Part shown: one piece after another, positions 50,754 to 63,804 of the stretch
Layout: every line of letters begins with the position of its first letter
How positions within the stretch are numbered: position 1 is the first letter of the stretch
Assembly (NCBI RefSeq): GCF_000003605.2
Contig: NW_003142819.1
Coordinates: 104,690 to 168,689, forward strand
Length of the DNA: 64,000 nucleotides
From: Saccoglossus kowalevskii
Taxonomy: Eukaryota > Hemichordata > Enteropneusta > Harrimaniidae
Direction of reading: 5' to 3'
Translations under genes and position numbers: made by a program
Notes under the pieces: model-generated
Told to the model about the DNA's origin: nothing
Databases searched by the model: none
Seen by the model: only the letters and a program-made list of their open reading frames with translations

Positions 50754-53700
50754 ATGAGGCAACGTGACGAGAAAGCCACCCGTGATAGAACGATTACAAA
50801 ATTTCCAGAGGTAAGTGTTATTGAATTGATATTCGCTCCAGTGCCATATTAACAATATCATCCCAAACATTTTCGAGTGGTGGAGTCAGCTGGGATTGAA
50901 ATAATGCTCCGTAAATAACATGGCTGTTTTAGGGGTGATATTTTCATTGGGACTTGATGGCACCCCACAGTGAAAACGATCACATCCACATCTACAGTCT
51001 CAGATCTGTACGCAGAGCGAAGATTGGAAAGATGAACAAAACAACAACGATTATCGTAATGTGTTTGATTATTTTAAAGTTGTATTGTGGGCAGAATAAA
51101 GTTTGATTCCTTTGACATGTTGTAAAGGGAGCTATTGTTTGTAGCTCTCTGGTTGTAATATGTGTACTGTAATAAATGTAGCAGCTACGGTATTCATAAG
51201 ATATCTGTATGTCTTGCTAATAGCTGAACATCACTGAGCAGTACTTTCCATGGATTTGATTGTGATTGAGTTTTCAGCATCTTAGGGTGTCATCAAGTCA
51301 CCCATGTGATTCTCTGTTCAACAATCAAAGATGGACTACAACTATATTAAAAAATCAAATTCCATTAAAAATGTGAGCAAATTTGGAGGAACATCAAACA
51401 TTACATACTTTCTGGGTTAGTTGTTGCTTAGGGCGCACCCGGCACAGAATTCAACATGAATGCATGACAGGATTTATTGTTTTACTGAAAACAGTAAATA
51501 ACTTTAATCAGCATAAGTTGCGAATGCCATAACTTTCAGGTTTGATTAAAGTGCGGTAGTCGTCGTCGTCGTCGCATGTTCGACATTTGTGTTGATAAAC
51601 ATTGATTTTCCCACAATCCAATGCACTCTTCAAATGGAAATCACAAGTATGAGGTTTGACCTGGGCGCGACTTGCACTGATTACCCCCGGTGACTCCTTC
51701 GAAAACCTTCCAATCACATGAAAATTACCCAATTAAAGTTTGGAAATGTCTCAGTTCGTACTCGTTGATCTGCGCAACAGTCAAAGTCGCCATTTTTGTT
51801 TATATGAGACCCATATAGCGATGACTACCGCGCTTCAATCAAATTCGAATGGCTTTCAACTAAGCTTTGCCAACAATACAATTTTAACATATAACTAATA
51901 TAGTGATTTAGTAGTCTTTTTTGTCTAAGATTTCTGTCAATTTTTACAAACTGAATACAAAAATTATTTGTGTATACAAAATATACAAGCTTGGGTGAAG
52001 TTGATAATACCAGTGGTTTTGACATTAAAGGTTCAGTTCAGATAAGCATCATATTATATCCTTCAGTTCTGTATCCCACTGTCTACATAGTGATAGTTAA
52101 AATTTCTTAAATATGTTCACATTATTATTGTGGTTGACATAATCAACACATTACAATCAACTCATTACAAGCCTTTTGTGTGTTCACAACCTTACCTAGT
52201 AAATATTCCACAAGTTTAATACATGTAGTTCTGCACCCCAGTGTTCTCTTGTCTTATTATTATAATTTGTACATACACGTATTAATACTAGTGTACATTC
52301 ATTTTACAAAATGTTTATAAATATTTTAATACATATTTTGTATTGTGTATCATTTTAAATGAAAAATTCTGACTGGCTATATTAAAGAATGTCCCCTGGG
52401 TAACGTCAACATATTCTGCTTTAGAAGTGTGTATACAAATATTATTTCTTGTCATTAGCGATAAACATCATTGGTTTGGCTTCATAATATTAAAAGCTGC
52501 ATTTATTTGTCAAATTGCTGGGAAATTTAAATACTCAATAGTGGACTGTGATATATGATACGTGTACCAATTATTCTCAAAATTAATATACATTGTCAGT
52601 CAATGATTGTATGATAAAACCACTACCACATGTGTGTGTGTGTATGTGTGGAAGTGTGGGATTTCACTTCCATTTCAACATTTGTGACACATAATTGTTG
52701 GCAAAGATTTCTCTTAGCCATTTTAGTCTATACCCTTTAATTAATAAGTCTAAGCTTCGAAACAGACATTATTGTATGGCTGGCTACAACAAGGGTACCG
52801 GTAATATCATTTATGCTGAGTTTTAATTTAATATTTGTTGTGACATTTGGTTGCTCATAGTTAGGTACACACATGTATGACACGTCACAATTATTGTGGG
52901 TGCACATTTTCTATTCTTCAGCATTCAACTAGAACCCATCTATATTACTGAAACTGAAGAACTTAGGTACCGGGTATAACAAAGTAGGAATAGATTTGTC
53001 AAAAATTATTCAGTGATTAAACCATCAAACGTAGTAATATTATTGCTGCTACTAATAAAGTTTAATAATTTTCTGTGTAATTTGAATATAAGAAGTAGCC
53101 TTAGTGCCAACAAGTTCATTGCTGTTGTCAACTGTTGTCAAGTGACAACCAAACAAAACAGACATACATCAACAATGAGTAAGACTACCGTATTAACAGT
53201 GCTGATACTGGTTGAAAAAATAGTTGAATTTTTCAAAGACACCTTTATTTTCAAGGATTATTCTTTTATATATTGGTATTATGACATTTAGTATTTACAA
53301 TGGATTAATGTTTAACTGATTTCATGTTAGATGAAAGGGAAGGGTGTTATAATATGCTTTTTTTGAGTATAGACACAATGTCAATGAATAACCATACATA
53401 AATATTTAATGTTAATACATTTCTGATATTCCCATTATATTTGTACTCGTGGCATTTCCTATGTATGTATTATTGTGATATTAGAACACTGATAAGGACA
53501 TGACAGTCTAGTCAATTAAGTGAATTATTTCCAGTACTGAAATTCTATACTTTAGCATAATTATTGTACATCATTTTCATTTTATGAAAGAGAAATAGTC
53601 ATAAATTAAAAAAAGTCAGGGGAAAATTTCTAAATTTAACAGTGGTTAACATTCCACTGAGGTCACAAAGTCACAGTAGTTTTGGCAAAGATGTGCCTTA

Positions 53701-56700
53701 GTGAATGGTTTTAAACTATCAAAAAGTGAAAATATAATTATAAGTATTACAGTTTATTTTGCCTGTGAAAACGTCTTTGGAATATTGTTGTAAAAATGCT
53801 CCAAAATAACAGACTGATATAAAAAAAATGTTGTTAGAAGAAATAATTATATACTTATTATATAAGAGCTAGTAGTAGGTCAAATGATACTATATTTTGT
53901 GTCAAAATTTGTCTAGTATTTGGACATTTTTAATTTACTGTCAATCTATATTTAAACAAATCTGTCATGTAATATGCATAAATTACATGTATGCATAAAA
54001 TGCTGAGTCATCATTTTTCATAGACCACATTGATTACACATATCATCATTAAAAAAATTTGTAATACTACTAGACATGAACAAGTACATTATGAGACACT
54101 ATTTTATGTTTTCACCACATATCACCGACCAACATTTAAAATATCTTAAAACAGACAAAACATGATGTTTTCTCTCTGATGTATGATTGAACCGGGTATG
54201 ATGTTGCCATATTTTCATTTCATTTTCTCCATTCTAACATGAAAATAATTAATTGAGTAACATTCTACCGTACAATAAGACAATGACTAGAATGAATTTT
54301 TTGTATGTTCAAGATAAATTTTTCCTTAGTATCATTGACTATGTTGGGTTCAAGCTACTGTAGATATTAGGGTAGAATATCTGGTGTTGGTGACCAAACA
54401 TGAACATTTAGAACTTAAATTCTATTAAAATAGCATTCTAAGAAGATAACTTATTTGGTAGTCATGGTAACCACATATTATATCTCATTGTACCTACCCT
54501 TTGAGCGCTGAAGTCATTATGTTTGTCACCATTATCATAATTAAACCTTCAAATTAAAATTAGTTTCAAAAATTTTGATTAAGATCTGTAGGCAATGTAG
54601 AATTATGTATATTTCATTATATGGTTCAAAATTACAGTGAAATTCTAGAAAATTATAAATCTCAATTAAGGGCTATTTAATAAGAATACATAGACCTTTG
54701 TGTTGCATAGTGAACATTTATGGATGGTACCATGCATGTGTTGTTGGTTAAATCAAATCTGGCTTATTAGTATAGTAGTTATATTTTGTAAAATATTCAA
54801 TCTTAGTGCTGGATCTGTGTATGCCCTACTGAATAGTATGTATGTGACAAGATCATTCCTGGCTTGTCGTTGAGAATACACATACCATACATATCAGACT
54901 GACATATCATGTTATATGACTCATTTTTACCAAACCTATAATCTATTGTACTTGTTTTCTTATGAATCATCATGTTTTTAACGATAGTCTAGTGCGACTG
55001 TATGTGTAGCTGGATGAATACAGATTGAATTACTTTACAAGTTATGACTGGGATTTAGCAAACCTTGTTTTAGTGATATTCCAATATGCTGATGCTTGAT
55101 ATATTGTGTAAGATTTTTTTTTTTACATGTAATGTGTCTCTGATTTGTGATTTATTGACAGATATATAGAATAGCATACCAACGTAGCTAATGTGACATT
55201 TCTTTTTTGTTAAATATGTTAATAAAAGTTTGAAAAATATATAACACTGAATGAACATCATATTTTAATGTATTTATAAAGAGTTACTTTTTTTGAATCG
55301 CTTTTCACTGTTCTTTCATTAACATTATAATGTATGTTTTTATTTCCAGGTTTATAACATTCAAGCCACACCATACAAAGAACAAAGTTTTCATACGTTA
55401 GTGAAGAATGCATGTGCTGCTAATAAAACAGGAACAGTAGGGTGAGTATATTTACGAGTCATTCCTGCTTTCATTCGTCTTTGTCTTTCCATATTACCGG
55501 TATAACACAACGATTGGCATACTCTGCATGTTTGATAATGGGTACCATTACATAATGAATGATTTAATTTCCCACAGTGCACTGTGTTGTCAAACTTAAA
55601 ATAACAATTTTTTTAAGGATGATGTATATCTGAAACGAACAAAATAAACATACTTTTTGTCTGCCTAATACTGTCGTACTGATAACTTTCTCTCTCTAGT
55701 ACACATCAAGGGCTTGTACTTCACAGAGGTATTGAAGGCAATCACCTTGATGCCAAACCAGTTATTAACCGTGGTACCCTTTGATGTTCTCTGATGCTAA
55801 ATCAATTTTATCAATTTTGGCTTTAGAAATGGGTGCAAGTAAAGTTCAAATCCTGCACATATTTTTGTAAATCGAAATTTCATTCAAAATAGACACTATT
55901 ATTTATTACAAGACCTTTTAAAGTTGTATTGAAAAATTTTGAATCCTCAACTTGGTTGAAATAAAATCTGAAAGATATAGCATTTAGAGTTACTTTGTAT
56001 ATGATAGAAAACAAAAATATTGTGCCTTTTACTGACAAACTTATTTATTGTTTCAACTACAATAAATCCCATCATGTATTGCTCTTCAAATTCTGCATCA
56101 GGTGTGTGCTAAACACAACTAGTTTGTTCAGATGCAGTGAGTAAAATAATTGCCATATAAATATGAAAAGTTCTGGTGTGCATTTCAGACTACTGTAAAA
56201 TACTTTATTTTAGCTGGAATTAATTTTCGCTAAAAATAAACTTTGGGTGTATGGAATTTATTTTCGCTGATTTTTGACAAGTTGAATGTAAAATATAGGA
56301 AAAAAGGTATATTCGCTGGATTTCATTTTCACTGAATCATTCCATCAGTGAAAATAGCAAAAATAATTCTAAGTGAAAATAAAGTATTTTACAGTAATCT
56401 TATCTGAAAATACATCACATCTATTATTGATTTTGTAATATAGTTCTCCTTTGATGTTGTGCGATTTGGTGATTCAATGAAACTCTAAGATGCTAAAAAC
56501 TCGAGCACAACTGAATCTACTAAACTGCTCAGTAATGTCCAGCTATTGTCAAGAAAATTTTGTTGCATTTATTACTGTACACTTATTCAAAGATTTCAAA
56601 CTTGAATTATAAAACAAAAATAAAACAAGTAGTCAGCCTTGTGACTCATCATGCCTATTGACAATGTATTATGTCTTTCTAATTTTCTCGTCAGGTTGAA

Positions 56701-59597
56701 GATATCAAAATGTATTGTAATAGGTGACGTATCTGTAGGAAAGACATGTTTAGTTAACAGATTCTGCCATGAGGTTTTTAATAGGGATTATAAAGCTACT
56801 ATTGGTGTAGATTTTGAAGTTGAGAGATTTGATATTCTCAATGTTCCATTCAATTTACAAATGTACGTATGTCTATATTTTTATTTATTTTTTCATAAGT
56901 TTAAGTGAATATACATGCAACACATAGTCCGCTAAATTACTGTAAAATGCTAAATTACTGACTTTTTGGATGTTTTGTGTGGAATTTATTTTCACTGATT
57001 TTTGACGAGTTGAATTTAAAATAGTAAGAAATGTATATTCGCTGGATTTTATTTTCACTGAATAATTCCTTCAGCAAGTGCAAATAAAGTCTTTTACAAT
57101 AACTTACCAGTAATTTATATTATTCTATGAATTCATGCCACTATACATGCAGGTGCTGATACATACTGTGTCGTATTTACCATCCAATTGAAATATTAAA
57201 CTGACTTCACAATTCTCTCTTTTGCTTTATTGAGTGAAAAAATACATACAAAGAAGTGTTCTATAATCTTTTACGTTACTAGCATACTGCCCTCTATTGT
57301 TTGGTTTGGCTTTTACTTTGAATTGGGCTATGCTACTCTGTTGCGTAACAGGCAGCAGGTGATTGAAATATCGAAGAAAGTGATTGAATTTTGTATTAAC
57401 AATGAAAAAACATTTGCAAAGTATGATAATCCAGAATAAAACAAGGCTCCCCCTCAACCTCAAAATTCTAAATGGTTATGTTTGCCATGTCGTCTATTTT
57501 CAAATAAAAAATTATTGTATCAAATGCACATTTATGCAATTCTCTGGCTTCTCAGTAATTTAAAGAGACTGCTCACTGTAGTTTTCAGGCTTCTCAGTGT
57601 TCCAATTTTGATAATTACCAGTATTTTTTAATTTAACTGACAATTAGATTTGATTTAATAAATAATAATATCTTAATGGCAATTTGTTTTCTCAGATGGG
57701 ACACTGCTGGTCAGGAGAGATTTAAATGTATAGCATCAGCTTATTACAGAGGTGCTCATGGTAAGGGAAAGTCTTTTTCTTCTAAAAAGTCAGTTTCAAT
57801 ATGCTTTATCTAACTCAGCTAATTCATCATAATAATTCAGTAGGTATTTTTGTGGACATAATTTGAATCTGTTTAAATTAAATGAATTGTACAAATACTG
57901 GTCTTGTAAACAAATAGTTATACCAAAGTGGAGTTCAGTAATCAGTTATTTGACCAAAACTGGGAATTATTACAGTTATTTATAATCATTTTCCAATTAA
58001 TGTCCCAATACTTTTTGTGACCTCTGCCAGTGTGCACTGGTATGCTGTAGATTTCATTTTCTTTGCCTCAATAAAAACCTTTGTACTCTGCAAAGTATTC
58101 TATAATAGCAACTTTTATTTCCCTTTATTCAGTAATTATCGTAGTATTTGACCTCTCGGATTTGTCATCATTGGATCGGACGTCACAGTGGCTGGAGGAT
58201 GCTACCATAGAAACCAATAATGAAGATGCATTAGTGTTTTTAGTTGGAACCAAAAAAGACTTGTGTGTAAGAGAAAATTTATCATTTTTTTAAGCAAAAA
58301 TTTGAAGTTTTAAATTATGCAGATTCCTAGGCCATTGATTGTGAAACTGTTTACTGGATTTTTCTCCAAGATTCTTCTTTACTGTGGCAGCAAATTATGA
58401 AATAATAACAATAATAAACTTATCGCCAACTCATAATTTTAGCAATAATTTCACCAATTATGGGTTTGCGGGTCATCCATTATTGTTCAAATGATATTAA
58501 TGTTATCATTGTATAGGACAACTGCACTGATATAGTGTTCATGACAGATTATCATTGCCTGAAAGTTTACAAGATACAGCATTTGAACTTAAGTGAAAAT
58601 AACTGTGACTGGAGATAGAGACCTTAAAGTGAACTTTTCACTTCTATGTTTTTTGTCTCTTACAAAATCTAAAGATATTTCATATAATGCACTTCAATAG
58701 TTGTAAATATGCTGAATTTACTTGAACTATTTTAAATGTCTTTCCAGTCACAATCCAGGTTTGATGACATTGAAAATATAGCTATTGCCAAAGCGAATGA
58801 ACTCAGCGCTGAGTACTGGTCTGTGTCCTCAAAAACAGGTAAATTGAGAAAGAGATTTGCATAGTGTATTTATATAGTTAAAGATCCACTGTTATTTCTC
58901 AATATACAAATTTGAGTACAAATGTTTTTAAAAACATAAAAAATATCTTACATGTGTTGTTTTAGTCCCTTATCAAGCATAATTGTTCCAATGTAATAAT
59001 TGTGGTAATCTAACTGCAGGTGAGAATGTCCCTGAGTTTTTCAACCGATTAGCAGCAATGACGTTTAACAACGCTGTGTTGGCAGAAGTTGATGAGTCTA
59101 GGCAACCTATGATGTCGAAAATTGGAGGAGATGGAAAACTAATAAGTAAGTTGTCTGTCTGTTTTTATCTACCGGTAAGCACCTATATATACCGGTAGTT
59201 GTAGCTGTGTTTAGTGGCATATACTGTAGAATCATTGTGTATTTTTTTTTTTTTTTTTATTTGTATGTGGTGTAACTTTGCAGGTCATGTATTTCATGGT
59301 TTTACATCAAGCTTAACAAAATAATTAAATATTAAGAACAAATGACCATTTAACAATGTGTACGATAAAGTCTATTATCCAGCTGTGTTGGTTATTGTAA
59401 TTTAGTGCAATACCTGATTTGTCGATAAAAGACCTTAAGATACAAATTAATAACTGGTTTAAGATGAATTTTTCTAACCAATGAAGTATTTTGTGTTTAA
59501 AATTTCAGAAGTTCCTAAACCAACTAATCTGACAGGCTCTATAGATCTGACAGACACTGGCTTCTACCAAAGAAAAAAGAGCACTAATTGTTGTTAG
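50754..59597 (+). CDS. Rab34/Rab36-family small GTPase, 8 exons, 273 aa
   Basis: Exons are 50754-50810, 55350-55441, 56695-56862, 57696-57760, 58133-58266, 58748-58838, 59020-59145 and 59519-59597 less one correction: the last acceptor puts exon 8 at 59509-59597. All borders are GT/AG and the frame totals 822 bp. Features: an N-terminal extension with [10 protein letters not shown], as in Rab34/36; the NKTGTVGLKISK lead-in; P-loop GDVSVGKT (60-67); switch [11 protein letters not shown] with T85; [10 protein letters not shown] (107-116) with Q112; GTKKD (166-170) in place of NKxD, as in this subfamily; SSK (199-201); and a C-terminal CC (272-273) for prenylation. Rab34 and Rab36 act in Golgi and lysosome positioning and in ciliogenesis in vertebrates; one invertebrate gene probably stands for both. 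Intron 1 is 4.5 kb. Confidence 0.95.
51546..51838. mobile_element. TTAAAG(N)GCGG MITE copy in Rab34/36 intron 1
   Basis: It starts TTAAAGTGCGGTAGTCGTCG and ends with the inverted GCGATGACTACCGCGCTTCAA. The interior is similar along its length to 9066-9375, including TACTCGTTGATCTGCGCAAC and TATGAGACCCAT. Confidence 0.7.
51839..55349. other. Rest of Rab34/36 intron 1, nothing recognised
   Basis: AT-rich intron sequence with a short (TG)n near 52632-52650. No alternative exon with convincing coding was seen. Confidence 0.5.
56191..56396. mobile_element. Palindromic MITE, TACTGTAAAAT family, copy 1 (Rab intron 2)
   Basis: The first 21 bases, TACTGTAAAATACTTTATTT and one more T, are repeated perfectly inverted at the right end. 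The 206-bp interior is itself full of TTCGCTG/TTTTCACTGA motifs. TA lies at both edges. Confidence 0.85.
56938..57102. mobile_element. Palindromic MITE, TACTGTAAAAT family, copy 2 (Rab intron 3)
   Basis: A shorter diverged relative of 56191-56396. It starts TACTGTAAAATGC, ends CTTTTACAATAA and shares the TTCGCTGGATTTTATTTTC interior. Confidence 0.7.
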
Positions 59598-59649
59598 CTC
59601 AATTTATATATATATATATGGCTGTAGGACATAACAGCAGGTAAATCAC

Positions 59650-59803
59650 TTAAAGCGGGGGAGTCGTCACCTGCGCATGCGTCAGACGGCCATAGCATGT
59701 CATTGTTTACAAACAAGCGTCTACCCATGAGCCTTTGCGTTTTTAGCGTGTGTTATCGTCGCTTGGAACTCAATTCCTGCGCATGCGCAGGTGACGACTT
59801 TAA
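59650..59803. mobile_element. TTAA-bounded MITE (GTCGTCACCTGCGCA family), copy 2, in the Rab34/36 3' region
   Basis: It has TTAA at both edges and near-perfect inverted ends around GTCGTCACCTGCGCATGCG. It is highly similar to 45843-46006. It begins 53 bp after the Rab stop codon and so is probably transcribed in its 3' UTR. Confidence 0.8.
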
Positions 59804-62150
59804 TTCAAGATTACGAATACTTTATTGATGGCTCTACTTACTGCATAAAATGCTTCGAACTGATGTGATAATTTGAGAGTGTAAATTAAAGAGTGTTATT
59901 GCCTGGATGTGTGCAACTGAAGAGCAAATTTATGAACCTGTAGGTGTAATCCTGCTTATGTTTTGTGTGAGTGATGTGTGACATCCACTTTGCATTTACA
60001 ATTTGTCTTAATTCATATTTTGTAGACATGAATCAACCTGCCATATGTGAAGTGCCAATGCAGTCATCAATGTCGACCTGTGCACAGGCTTACTGGACAC
60101 AATTCACTATCAATCTCAAAGTTACAAAACAGAACCAAATTTCAGCATTATATATGGTACTGTTATATTTATCAATATGTTCACTGTATTTATAATGGTA
60201 GGAGATTTACAACTCAATGTAGTTTTTATTAATACCTACTTTTATTAGATGATTGTTTCCATCTATATTTCTATCTTGGTATTATTCAATTTAATGCATT
60301 TTGGTATTTATAAAAAACAAACGTCTTGTCTACACAATATAATGATAGAAACAGTTAACTGCTGCATTTATAAATAAGTGCTCTATATGGCACATTTTTT
60401 TCACAGGATTCTGGGTATATTTGGTTATAATAGCCCATCTTCAACATTTATAAAACTATAATTGCTAAGAGATCAGTGGTGCCTAATTTTGGTTGGCAAA
60501 TTTCAAATACTGTGAGTTATATATGCTAAATTTACTTGTAATGGAGGATCAGTGTGCCTTAATGGGTAATCTTGTTTATAAATTTACTTGTAATGGAGGA
60601 TCAGTGTGCCTTAATGGGTAATCTTGTTTATAAATTTACTCAGTACAGTACCTTATTGATAACACCTGACAGAATGTATTGTGTGCTTTAAATTGAACAT
60701 TGGTCTTTTTAAATTACAAAGTTCAAATGTGCTATAATTTTTAACTTTATTGAAAAATGTTTATTATTGATATTAGCAATTTTTTTGTATTCCCCTTTGC
60801 ATATACTCTAGTATAAAAATCTGTTGATAAATTTTTATGAATGATATCAATTGATACTGCATGTTTTTTTTTGTATAATCCACATTACAACAATTCTGAC
60901 TGCTGTTTTCTTTGAGTCTGTGTGCACATTTATTGTTACATTGTACTATAACGATGATGAAACAAAGATGCATTTGTGATCACCCTATTCCATCCTGTAT
61001 ATTATATACCATATTTTCTCCATTAGAAGTGCATCTCAAATAAAAGAATATATAACCAAAAACTGCATTCATTGTATACTGAATTACGTCAATATACATG
61101 TATAGGAAATCACATGCGCTAGTAATAAAACAAATGTTGTATAAGAGCAATTGCTAAAATTTGTACAACAATACAGTCACATCTCATAATTTGACTTGTT
61201 TATCTTTTAAATATTGTATTTGAAGTAATAAACAAATCACTAACTTTCCCTACTACGTAGTAACGGACAAATGTGACATTTTATTTTACACCTAATACAT
61301 AACTGCAAAACAGTGTACATGTAGCAGTTTACTATATTATATATATGGTCTTGGACTGTTCTTTATTAGCACATGGACTTACCAAATATGGAGTGCATGT
61401 AGTTAGTATGCTGTACTGTATTAAATAAGTTAAATTATAACAACCGTCCATTAAGCGGTAGTACTAGACTGGCCTCAGTCAGGGCGATTTTTTCAAACAT
61501 ATGTGTAATTTTTAATTAATAAAAATATGTTCCCCACTCGCCGCGAATCTTTTGTGGTCACACTTATTTTCGTGACAATTACATTTTATTTTGTAAAACA
61601 AAGAAGTCCTGACTTTTGAATTTTCAAGTGGCCAGCCAGAATTGTTTACAGAATCCTTCATATAAAATGAGAGTAATTAATATAAACAGTTTTTTTGTAT
61701 TATATATTCACAAAAAATGTGAGTTGTACTTTATGGTATATAGAGATTGACATGTCCTTTTAAAAGGGGCTCTCAAAATAATCAAAGTTCACGTTGTGGG
61801 GTGTCAACAGATTTTATGTGAAGGTGGGTAGTTCCAATTTTCCTGGACACATTTTCAATGGCTTGTGAAGATTTATAGATGTAAACTTTGATTTTATTCC
61901 TAAAAATGTTGTATTCAATTGAATAATACTTAGATGTTCCCTCTAATTAATTAAAAATGACAAGAACCAATTTAGGAAATAAATGGACAGGTCATTCTTA
62001 GATCATAAGAATTCAGATAAATGTCGCAAGAACTAATTTAGGAAATAAATGGATGGGTCAGAGGGGTGGACAGCTTTAAAATTAGTGTTTTATCCCCTAC
62101 TAAATGCAAGAGACATATCTTGTTGTAAAACAGGTTTGCATAGGGTTATA
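59804..62150. other. AT-rich sequence downstream of the Rab gene
   Basis: Probably includes the rest of the Rab 3' UTR. An AATAAA near 61037 is one candidate end. The 52-bp tandem duplication at 60528-60631 is the only structure noted; no gene was recognised. Confidence 0.4.
60528..60640. repeat. Perfect 52-bp tandem duplication
   Basis: The unit starting AAATTTACTTGTAATGGAGG occurs exactly at 60528-60579 and 60580-60631, followed by 9 bases of a third copy. The identity means it is a recent duplication, or an assembly artefact. Confidence 0.9.
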
Positions 62151-62699
62151 GCCAGTGAAAATACAAATCACATACATCACACTTGATTATTGTCGAATCA
62201 GGTGTCTGTCTGTGCAAGCATTGTTGGAAATAGATGATGGCCCACCAAGGTGTACTCTTGCTTATTGGGCAACCACTAAAGAATCAGAAAAGATGGTCAT
62301 GGCCTACAGTTTAACGTGTCAACACCAATTGATATTGAGTCTAGTTATGCTTATGTCGAAGAGATCTATATATATTTGTATTAAATCCAAAATAATTCAT
62401 ACAAAGGAATCAAAAAAAAACTTTTTCCAAAAGTGACAATGATTTGGGTAGATGTGATGCTGTGAAGCATAAAATGTAACCCTGTCGGTGATTACCACCT
62501 GCTCTATACAATGAGGTCAACGGAAAGGAGTGTAAGAAAGTAGTGTCATATGAGCTTAAAATCTTTCATTGTCAATCGTCCTGGTCATGACGATTGATCA
62601 GACCACCCAGATCTGCATTAAATTTTCCATGTCTGTTCTCTCACAAGAACAGATTTACTTTAAGGATCAAAGTGGTTCTGTTGCTCTAAAAAGTGTTTT

Positions 62700-63020
62700 T
62701 TAAGCCATGGTCAGGAAAGATACTCCCAATACAACCTTCACTACACACACCCTTCGGTTACTATGAATTTGTAGCTGTCCTGTTTGGTCTCTGCAAAGAC
62801 AGAGCTCAATGCCAGATCCATATGCCACCACATTGTCTGGAGGTGCTTGGATGAATCAACAGGAAGGAAGCGTACATGGATGATGTCCTAATTTTTGCTT
62901 ATATGACAATTAGAAACGCTGTTTAGGAGATTGAGAGATCTGAAACACAGATGCAACTACACTTTGAGTTGGAGGAACATTGTATAAAACAAGTAGTATA
63001 AATACGTGTGGAGACCAGGA
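62700..63020 (+). mobile_element. Decayed Ty3/gypsy reverse-transcriptase fragment
   Basis: Broken frames give PFGYYEFVAVLFGLC near 62753-62797, the gypsy 'PFG-x-Y-E ... FGLC' block, and YMDDVLIFAY near 62876-62905, the catalytic Y-x-D-D motif. Frameshifts and stops surround them. Retroelement sequence may extend to 62155 and 63784, but I could not assign those parts. Confidence 0.6.
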
Positions 63021-63260
63021 TTTAGGCATGATGAAAAGCGAGAATAACTATCCAACCCGTAATTAAGAATTCCTGCACTCAAGTGAGCCGTTACCGAAAA
63101 GTGACAGTGCTATTGTAACCAATCCACTATCATGTGTGAGCACCAGGGCAAAACTAGATGACACATAACACAGTGAGCAGTTCTAGAACTCAGTATTTGT
63201 TACAGACTTTGAAAGTTCAACACAGATGCACAACATTTTTCTCAATGACCACATGCAGAA

Positions 63261-63471
63261 TACTGTAAAGGGGTTAATTATTCACTGGGTTTTAATTTAG
63301 CTTATTTCGCTGAGTGGAAAATGCGCTAAATTAAGACCCAGTGAATATGTAAAATTGAGCATAGGACACATTATCTAAATAACAAAACCGTGAATTTAAA
63401 ACCCACTGAATATGCCTGAAATGGTAATTCAGTGAAATTTAAACCCAGTGAAAATTAGTCATTTTACAGTA
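63261..63471. mobile_element. Palindromic MITE, TACTGTAAA family, copy 3
   Basis: The ends TACTGTAAAG... and ...CATTTTACAGTA are inverted, and inner pairs CACTGGGTTT / AAACCCAGTG extend the fold-back to about 31 bp. The interior differs from copies 1 and 2. Confidence 0.8.
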
Positions 63472-63505
63472 CTGCATACCTGACAAAACTGAGCAAGAAG
63501 AATGG

Positions 63506-63784
63506 GTGAAAGCAATACCCCAACAGCTTTATGAGCCACCTATGATTTCAGATGAGACTGCATTACCAACAAAAACAGTGAGAGAGTGGGTATGCCTACA
63601 AGAAGATAACTACATTCAGCAACTCTGGTCTTACAAGAACTTTGGAAGAGTATGGAATTGCCCTAAATCCCTAACCTGGGAACGAATTCTACGGGTAGCG
63701 TCAATTGTTCAATTTCTAATATGCAAAGATTACAACCCAAAACTAACTTGGTCTGTGCATTGTCCTGGGCATGTATTTCATTGA
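63506..63784 (+). other. Unidentified 92-codon open frame
   Basis: The translation (MKAIPQQLYEPPMISDETAL, then a Trp-rich stretch) looks protein-like, but no family is recognised and no splice partner was found. Next to a gypsy fragment and a MITE, it may be retroelement-derived. Confidence 0.25.
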
Positions 63785-63804
63785 AATAAGATAAGTACAG
63801 TACT

